From an uncultured bacterium (lineage in GTDB: Bacteria; Edwardsbacteria; AC1; EtOH8), in NCBI GenBank assembly GCA_937958665.1, contig CALGNM010000077.1:1-10928 (forward strand): a stretch of DNA of 10,928 nt, written 5' to 3'. The first letter of the stretch is position 1. Every line of letters starts with the position of its first letter. A program made the position numbers and the translations under genes. The notes beneath the pieces were generated by a model that did not search any database, was not told the origin of the DNA, and saw only the letters and a program-made list of their open reading frames with translations. Shown piece after piece: positions 6,680 to 10,928 of the stretch.

Positions 6680-8938
6680 CTATCTTTCCCGGCGGCTCCG
6701 CCTCATCAGCAGGTCCCATAGCTTTCTGCCCTTTCTTACCTTCTGGCCCTCATCGCTGTAGTAGTAGTAGTGGTAGTGGTAATAGTAGTCATAGCTGGAG
6801 CCGATTCCGGACAGATCGATCCGGTTGAAAATGGCCCCCAAAATGTTGGCATTGACGTTAGCCAACAGGTTCTTGGCCCGGGCCAGGGCCCGGCGGTCGG
6901 TGCCGTGGGAAAGCACCACCATTACCACGCCCTCCACCTGGCTGGACAGCACCGCGGTGTCGGTGACGGTGATGGCCGGCGGGCTGTCGAAGATTACCAG
7001 GTCGTAACGCCCTTTCAGTTGCACCACCAGGTCCTGCATCCTCTGGGATCCCAGCAGCTCGGAGGGGTTGGGCGGGATGGCCCCGCAGGTGAGGATGTCC
7101 AGGTTCTCCACCCCGGAGGGCTTGATTACCTGCTCCAGCGGCAGCCGCTCCACCAGCACGTTGGTCATCCCCGGCTCCCGATTCAGTCCGAACAGGGAGT
7201 GAACCACCGGGCGACGCAGGTCGGCGTCTATCAGCAGTGTCTTGGCCCCGGCTTGGGCGGTGGTGAAGGCCAGATTGGCCGCGGTGGTGGACTTGCCTTC
7301 GGAAGGAGCGGCCGAGGTCACCACCAGCGACTTGAGGGGGGCGTCTATCTTGGAGAACTGGATGTTGGTACGGATGGCCCGGTAGGCCTCGGACACCGGG
7401 GACCGGGGGGTGTACTTGGTAACCAAGGTGGACGAGATCCGCGAGATTTCGTCGCCCCCGTTCTTGCGGCGACGGGCATCCTGGTCCTGAATGTTGGGTA
7501 TCAGTCCCAGCACCGGAATCCCGAAGGTGTTCTCTATCTCCTCGGCGGTCTTGACCGAGTTGTCCAGGGAGTCCAGAAAGAAGGACAACCCCACCCCCAA
7601 CACCAACCCCACCACCAGTCCGATCAGCAGATTGAGGGCTTTGCGGGGTTTGATGGGCCTGAGCGGGGGCTTGGCCGGATCGATCACCCGGACGTTGCCG
7701 ATCTTGCCGGCCTCGGTGATCTTGGCCTCCTCGAATTTCTCCAGCAGCATCTTGTAGATGTTCTCGTTGACATCCTTGGCCCTAAGCAGGCGGGTGAGCT
7801 CCAGCTCCTTGTAGGGCAACTTGGACAGGCTGTTCTCGTAGCTGTCCATGAACTGGCGAATACCCCTCTCCCGGGCCTCGATGGATATCAGCTCGATCTG
7901 CAGGGGGGGGATTTGGGACAGGAGGGAGGACATCTCCGGCATCGGCTCGGGGCGGCTGTCCCGGGTGATATTGTACAGCTCCTCGGTCAGCTTGGCCTTG
8001 GTGGCCTCAATTCTGCGATTGAGGGTTACGATCTGGGGATGTTCGGGTCCGTAGCCCTTGATCGAAAGCTGGGTGGCCTCCATCTGGAGGTCCAGCAGGC
8101 TCTTGCGCAATGAGTCGGCCACCGCCCCGGCGGTCAGCCGGCCCGGGACGCTGTTAGCCTCCAGACGATAATCCAGTTTCGAATAGATGGCCTCCAACCG
8201 CTTCTCCAAACCTATCTTTTGGGTGACGGTGGAGGCATACAACTTGTCGATCTCGGTCAGCCGGGACATCACCTCCCGGGCCTCGTCCGACAGGGAGACC
8301 ACCTTGTTGCCGGCCTTAAAGGCCTTGATGGCCTCCTCGGCCCGGGAGAGGTTGGCCTCCACCGCCGGCATCTGGTCCTCGATGAACTTCCTGGTGGACA
8401 GGGCCTGCTCCCGCTTGACCTGGGCGCTGCGATCCCGCACCGCCTGAGCCACCAGGTTGACCACCAGGGCGCTGCTGCGTGAGGATGGCCCCTGGAACTT
8501 TATCAGGATGACATCGGAATCCCGGATGGGTTCGGCGGTGATCCCCTTTTTTATCCGCTGGGCCAGTAGCTCTTGGCGCTGGCTCGGGGAAATCCCTTCC
8601 GGAATTTCCTTTAATAGCTCGTCCGCCGTCTGCCGATCCAGCAAGGAGGCCACCTCCTCGGCCAGGGTCCGGGCCTTTATCTCCTCGATCTGGTTGACAA
8701 TGTAGCTCTTGCGGCTGAAGGCGTCGGAGACATCGAAAGAGGCAATGGGCTCGCGGCTCTGTTCGAAAATGATGGTGGTTTGGCTCTCGTATACCGGAGG
8801 CAGGGTAAGGTTGGCTATGATGATCGGCAGCAGCACCCCGGCCAGGCACACCATGATGATGTTCCGACGACGCCACAGAAGGTCGATAACCTCATAGAGG
8901 TTGGTCTCCTGCTGCTTCAATCTTATCTCTTCGGACAC
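6680..8938 (-). CDS. Polysaccharide co-polymerase / bacterial tyrosine autokinase (Wzc/BY-kinase family)
   Basis: This 752-residue inner-membrane protein belongs to the family that controls chain length and export of capsule or exopolysaccharide by cycling tyrosine autophosphorylation. Order: Wzz domain with first membrane helix (about residues 26-46); long periplasmic coiled coil (about 170-390); GNVR-type region with a Pro-rich PAKPPLRPIKPRK at 421-433; second helix (434-456); cytoplasmic P-loop kinase. Kinase motifs are intact: oligomerisation EX2RX2R (E517, R520, R523), Walker A (SAAPSEGKST, K549), Walker A' (LLIDADLRRP, D571 and D573) and Walker B (DLVIFDSPP, D651). The C-terminal tail has nine tyrosines within residues 716-727 and ends in an Arg-rich stretch. 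The start is GTG at 8936..8938, with AAGGA seven bases upstream. Its neighbour is dnaN rather than wza, wzy or glycosyltransferase genes, and no tyrosine phosphatase is present here. The substrate polysaccharide is therefore unknown. Confidence 0.95.
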   Translation of the reverse strand: MSEEIRLKQQETNLYEVIDLLWRRRNIIMVCLAGVLLPIIIANLTLPPVYESQTTIIFEQSREPIASFDVSDAFSRKSYIVNQIEEIKARTLAEEVASLLDRQTADELLKEIPEGISPSQRQELLAQRIKKGITAEPIRDSDVILIKFQGPSSRSSALVVNLVAQAVRDRSAQVKREQALSTRKFIEDQMPAVEANLSRAEEAIKAFKAGNKVVSLSDEAREVMSRLTEIDKLYASTVTQKIGLEKRLEAIYSKLDYRLEANSVPGRLTAGAVADSLRKSLLDLQMEATQLSIKGYGPEHPQIVTLNRRIEATKAKLTEELYNITRDSRPEPMPEMSSLLSQIPPLQIELISIEARERGIRQFMDSYENSLSKLPYKELELTRLLRAKDVNENIYKMLLEKFEEAKITEAGKIGNVRVIDPAKPPLRPIKPRKALNLLIGLVVGLVLGVGLSFFLDSLDNSVKTAEEIENTFGIPVLGLIPNIQDQDARRRKNGGDEISRISSTLVTKYTPRSPVSEAYRAIRTNIQFSKIDAPLKSLVVTSAAPSEGKSTTAANLAFTTAQAGAKTLLIDADLRRPVVHSLFGLNREPGMTNVLVERLPLEQVIKPSGVENLDILTCGAIPPNPSELLGSQRMQDLVVQLKGRYDLVIFDSPPAITVTDTAVLSSQVEGVVMVVLSHGTDRRALARAKNLLANVNANILGAIFNRIDLSGIGSSYDYYYHYHYYYYSDEGQKVRKGRKLWDLLMRRSRRER
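6758..6793 (-). repeat. TAC-rich trinucleotide repeat encoding the tyrosine cluster
   Basis: Twelve codons of the BY-kinase tail are TAC/TAT (Tyr), CAC (His) or GAC (Asp). They include four TAC codons in tandem (6758..6769) and further TAC/CAC alternation. Codons encode Tyr at 716, 718-720, 722 and 724-727. The repeat is in frame, so slippage by whole units would change the number of phosphorylatable tyrosines without disrupting the protein. Confidence 0.85.
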
Positions 8939-8968
8939 TCTGCGTTCCTTGGCTAAATTAACTGAAAA

Positions 8969-9008
8969 CAGGAAGCAATAACCGGACCGTGGTCTGGCTT
9001 ACTTCCTG
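8969..9008 (-). terminator. Possible terminator or attenuator hairpin after dnaN
   Basis: An outer 7-bp stem (8969..8975 with 9002..9008) encloses a second 7-bp near-perfect stem (8982..8988 with 8991..8997, one G-T pair, top pair probably open). They are separated by an asymmetric internal loop. On the minus strand it begins about 23 bases past the dnaN stop and is followed by TTTT. The interrupted stem and short U tract make it a modest terminator candidate. Only about 30 bases remain before the BY-kinase GTG, too few for a separate standard promoter, so partial read-through is likely. Confidence 0.4.
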
Positions 9009-9031
9009 CAGCATGGTTCATTGGCCGTTAG

Positions 9032-10141
9032 TTATTCCGGAAGCCTGATGGGCATCAGGAGGTACATCAGGCTGTATTCCTCTACCTGTTTTGAGGGATT
9101 GATAAGGGCCGCCGACAGCGAGGTGTTGAGATGAAAAACCATCTCGTCGGAGTCCATGTTCTTGACGATGTCCAGAAGATAGCTGGCATTGTAACCGATC
9201 TCCAGGTCTTCGCCCTTGAAGGTGGCCGCCAGGCTCTCCCGGGCCTCACCGATATCCACGGTCTGGCTGGATAGCTCCAATGAATCGGGCTTAATCGACA
9301 GCCTTATCTGGTGGGTGAAGGTGTCGGATAGGATGGCCACCCTCCGGACCGCCGCGGCGAACAGCTCGACGTTGACGGTCAGCTGTTTCTTGTTGGTTTT
9401 GGGAATGGCCTTTTCGTAATCGCGGTACGGCCCCTCGATGTGGCGGGCGAACACCTGGGTATCTTCGAAGATGAACTGGGAGTAATTGTCATCAAAGCGC
9501 AGGGTGATCTCGGTATTATGGGATGGCAGCATTCTGTTTACGATGTTCAACCCCTTGGGCGACAGCAGCAGCTCGCTGTTCTGGGAAATGGGGGGGATCA
9601 TGGTCTCCAGCATTGCCAGGCGGTGGGCGTCGGTGGCCACCACCTTCAGTTTGTCGCCGCTCATCTGGAAAAACACCCCGCAGAGATCGGGACGTGAACT
9701 GTCGGTGGAAACGGCGAACAGGGTCTTCTTGATGACGGTCTCGATTATGGAGCTAGGCAGCTTGACGCTTTTGTCCTTGCTGATCTCGGGGATCTTGGGA
9801 AAGTCGTCCTTGGGTAGGCCGATGATGTTGAAGCGGCTTTTCTCGCACCTGATGGCCACCTTGTTGTCCGTCGCCTGAACTTCCACCGACAGGGGCGGAA
9901 GCTGCTTGATGATCTCAAAGAACTGTTTGGCCGGGACGGTGATGGAGCCGGGAGTTGAGATTTGAGCCTCGATCTGGGTGACGGCGGCCACCTCCAGGTC
10001 GGTAGCTGAAAGTTTAAGCTTGTTGTTGGCCGCTTCAATCAGGATGTTGGTCAGAACCGGGAAGGTGCTTTTGGTGGGCACCACACCTATCAGGCTCTGC
10101 AGACATGACGAAAGCTTATCTTGGCTTACGGAAAATTTCAT
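9032..10141 (-). CDS. dnaN: DNA polymerase III beta subunit (sliding clamp)
   Basis: DnaN is the ring-shaped dimer that holds DNA polymerase III on its template and recruits many repair proteins. The 369-residue product is of normal length. It begins MKFSVSQDKLSSCLQSLIGVV and includes the conserved FPVLTNILIEA segment near residue 27, the ATDAHRLA motif in the middle domain (commonly ATDGHRLA), the EGPYRDYEKAIP segment, and the C-terminal YLLMPIRLPE, close to the usual VMPMRL end that helps form the partner-binding pocket. The start ATG at 10139..10141 has GGAG about 10 bases upstream. It follows dnaA in the same direction, the classic origin-region order, but is separated by 274 bases containing its own probable promoter. 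Downstream the expected recF and gyrB are absent, and a BY-kinase gene follows instead. Confidence 0.97.
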   Translation of the reverse strand: MKFSVSQDKLSSCLQSLIGVVPTKSTFPVLTNILIEAANNKLKLSATDLEVAAVTQIEAQISTPGSITVPAKQFFEIIKQLPPLSVEVQATDNKVAIRCEKSRFNIIGLPKDDFPKIPEISKDKSVKLPSSIIETVIKKTLFAVSTDSSRPDLCGVFFQMSGDKLKVVATDAHRLAMLETMIPPISQNSELLLSPKGLNIVNRMLPSHNTEITLRFDDNYSQFIFEDTQVFARHIEGPYRDYEKAIPKTNKKQLTVNVELFAAAVRRVAILSDTFTHQIRLSIKPDSLELSSQTVDIGEARESLAATFKGEDLEIGYNASYLLDIVKNMDSDEMVFHLNTSLSAALINPSKQVEEYSLMYLLMPIRLPE

Positions 10142-10218
10142 TTATCTACGGCTCCGATTAGCTTTTTGTTTATTTATGATTTATCAGTCAGGTATATTGG
10201 CAGAGTCTCTGGATAACT

Positions 10219-10233
10219 GATATATGATATATC
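10219..10233. promoter_or_regulatory. 15-base perfect palindrome over the dnaN promoter -10
   Basis: GATATAT and ATATATC flank a single central G, giving a perfect 7+1+7 dyad that overlaps the predicted -10 at 10224..10229. The position suits an operator for a dimeric regulator, but AT-only dyads also arise by chance in AT-rich promoters. Confidence 0.4.
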
Positions 10234-10253
10234 CAAAGAGTATTAAAAGTCAA
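10224..10253 (-). promoter_or_regulatory. Probable sigma70-type promoter of dnaN
   Basis: On the minus strand, TTGACT (10248..10253) and TATCAT (10224..10229) are separated by 18 bases, each one mismatch from consensus. The site lies about 80 bases upstream of the dnaN ATG, in the AT-rich half of the spacer. It would allow dnaN expression independent of dnaA. Confidence 0.6.
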
Positions 10254-10415
10254 TAGTAAATGTTGATACTGTGGATGGTTGGTGGCAAACTGGTCAAAGA
10301 CAATGGGTTGTCATTGGCATGATCTGTTGGTTCAGGGTGGAAAAGTGGTTGAAAATTTTGCGGTGAATGAACAACTGTCAACAGGGATGATGGGTCAAAT
10401 AAAACAATCAACAGA

Positions 10416-10883
10416 TTATTCTCCGTTTATCAACCGGGTTATCCGCTGAGCCTGTTCGGCCGTCTCCCCGCCCTGAGCAATCATTTCCTTGACTTTGTTG
10501 ATGGCATGGAGTACCGTGGAATGGTCCTTTCCCCCGAAGCGTTGACCGATGTCGTTGAGCGAAGCCTGGGTCAGTTCCCGGGAGAGATACATGGCCAGCT
10601 GTCGGGGCATCACCAGCTTTTTGACCCTCTTTTTTGATTTGAGAGCCTCCTCCGGCAGGGAAAAGTAATCGGCCACCTTGCGCTGGATCAGCTCGATGGA
10701 AACGGCTCGTCCCTTTTGGGAGATGGTGTCCTTAAGGACCTCCCGGGCTAGGTCTACCGTTAGCTCGGTGTCGTTCAGGCCGGCGAAGGCTACGGTGCGG
10801 ATCAAGGCACCTTCCAACTCGCGGATGTTGGAATTGATCGCATCGGCGATGAAGTAGATGACATCGTTGGGAATGGTCAGGAA
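10416..10883 (-). CDS. dnaA: Chromosomal replication initiator DnaA, C-terminal fragment (5' part missing at contig end)
   Basis: DnaA binds DnaA boxes at oriC and opens the duplex to start replication. The 155 residues here are the end of a protein usually about 450 long. Residues 1-30 belong to the AAA+ lid, with the conserved SNIRELEGALIR (sensor 2 arginine). The rest is DNA-binding domain IV, with MPRQLAMYLSRELT and the DnaA signature containing GQRFGGKDHSTVLHAINKV, the helix-turn-helix that reads the DnaA box. The stop is TAA at 10416..10418. The open frame continues five codons into the adapter (to 10898), producing a false Met start; the first genuine codon is TTC at 10881..10883. The truncation is an assembly edge, not a broken gene. 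Confidence 0.97.
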   Translation of the reverse strand, partial: FLTIPNDVIYFIADAINSNIRELEGALIRTVAFAGLNDTELTVDLAREVLKDTISQKGRAVSIELIQRKVADYFSLPEEALKSKKRVKKLVMPRQLAMYLSRELTQASLNDIGQRFGGKDHSTVLHAINKVKEMIAQGGETAEQAQRITRLINGE

Positions 10884-10928
10884 AGATCGGAAGAGCACAC
10901 GTCTGAACTCCAGTCACCGAATACGATC
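10884..10928. other. Illumina TruSeq adapter contamination (right end)
   Basis: The sequence begins AGATCGGAAGAGCACACG and runs through the TruSeq read-2 adapter, the index CGAATACG and a terminal ATC. It is the exact reverse complement of positions 1..45. Reading frames over this segment generate the contaminant peptide MTGVQTCALPI. Confidence 0.98.

Larger units (their letters stand above)
10142..10415. other. dnaA-dnaN intergenic region, candidate origin (oriC) or origin-associated spacer
   Basis: No gene is visible here. The dnaN-proximal half is strongly AT-rich relative to the surrounding genes, as expected of a promoter or unwinding region. DnaA-box-like sites are few and imperfect: on the minus strand TTATCCAGA (10208..10216, one mismatch to TTATCCACA) and CCATCCACA (10270..10278, two mismatches). 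A further plus-strand TTATCTACG at 10142..10150 has two mismatches. A small inverted repeat GACAA/TTGTC lies at 10299..10312. On the minus strand, TTGAC occurs four times: TTGACC, TTGACA, TTGACC and TTGACT. An origin between dnaA and dnaN is known in several bacteria, but the weak boxes make this only a possibility; the region upstream of dnaA is not in the contig. Confidence 0.35.

Noticed and set aside
6770-8113. Long plus-strand open frame of 447 codons opposite the BY-kinase gene
   Set aside because: Its translation is Gly/Gln/His/Leu-rich with no recognisable domain, and it lies wholly antisense to a gene with complete motifs; typical of a GC-rich antisense frame.
10376-10381. TTGACA as the -35 of another promoter after dnaA
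   Set aside because: At 16-18 bases spacing there is no acceptable -10, only A/T runs such as AAATTT.
10732-10917. Open frame beginning MTGVQTCALPI overlapping dnaA
   Set aside because: The first residues are the well-known translated adapter contaminant, and the rest is a shifted frame of dnaA.
1-10928. Terminal inverted repeats as transposon or plasmid ends
   Set aside because: The 45-base repeats are exactly the sequencing adapter plus index; no transposase, target duplication or mobility gene is present.

Overview
The window is a contig of bacterial chromosome, apparently from a diderm (Gram-negative-type) organism with GC-rich genes. Evidence for this is bacterial dnaA/dnaN, a Wzz/Wzc-type polysaccharide tyrosine autokinase with two membrane segments, and an EnvC-like secreted coiled-coil protein. 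I cannot place it in a phylum from sequence alone. The mixture (ScpA, CHASE2 cyclase, GAF-HD-GYP, BY-kinase beside dnaN) would fit a deltaproteobacterial-type or poorly sampled FCB/candidate lineage. Both ends are the same 45-base Illumina TruSeq adapter with an 8-base index, in opposite orientation. The real genomic sequence is therefore about 46..10883, and both edge genes are cut artificially.

All eight genes lie on the minus strand, so the biological reading order runs from high to low coordinates. First comes the 3' third of dnaA (10416..10883). Next is a 274-base AT-rich spacer with weak DnaA-box-like sites, a sigma70-like promoter and a palindrome over its -10. Then come dnaN (9032..10141), a possible hairpin terminator, and a BY-kinase with a tyrosine-packed tail (6680..8938). 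A perfect 12-bp stem with a UUCG loop (6606..6633) closes that block.

A second block starts from a good sigma70-like promoter at 6549..6577. It encodes a GAF-GAF-HD-GYP c-di-GMP phosphodiesterase (4791..6467), a CHASE2 membrane class III nucleotide cyclase with a C-terminal TPR-like segment (2521..4794; 4-base overlap with the former), and an MFS exporter that starts directly at the cyclase stop codon (1261..2520). After an 89-base gap come scpA (419..1171) and, 11 bases further, the start of an EnvC-like murein hydrolase activator (46..407, truncated).

Functionally, the window links replication initiation and processivity (DnaA, DnaN), surface polysaccharide control (BY-kinase), second-messenger signalling (c-di-GMP breakdown and probable cAMP synthesis in one translationally coupled unit), chromosome organisation (ScpA) and septal peptidoglycan cleavage (EnvC-like). 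The most notable points are the coupled HD-GYP/cyclase pair, whose GAF domains carry NKFDE-like motifs, and the BY-kinase sitting where recF often follows dnaN. I saw no rRNA, tRNA, CRISPR, insertion sequence or phage gene.
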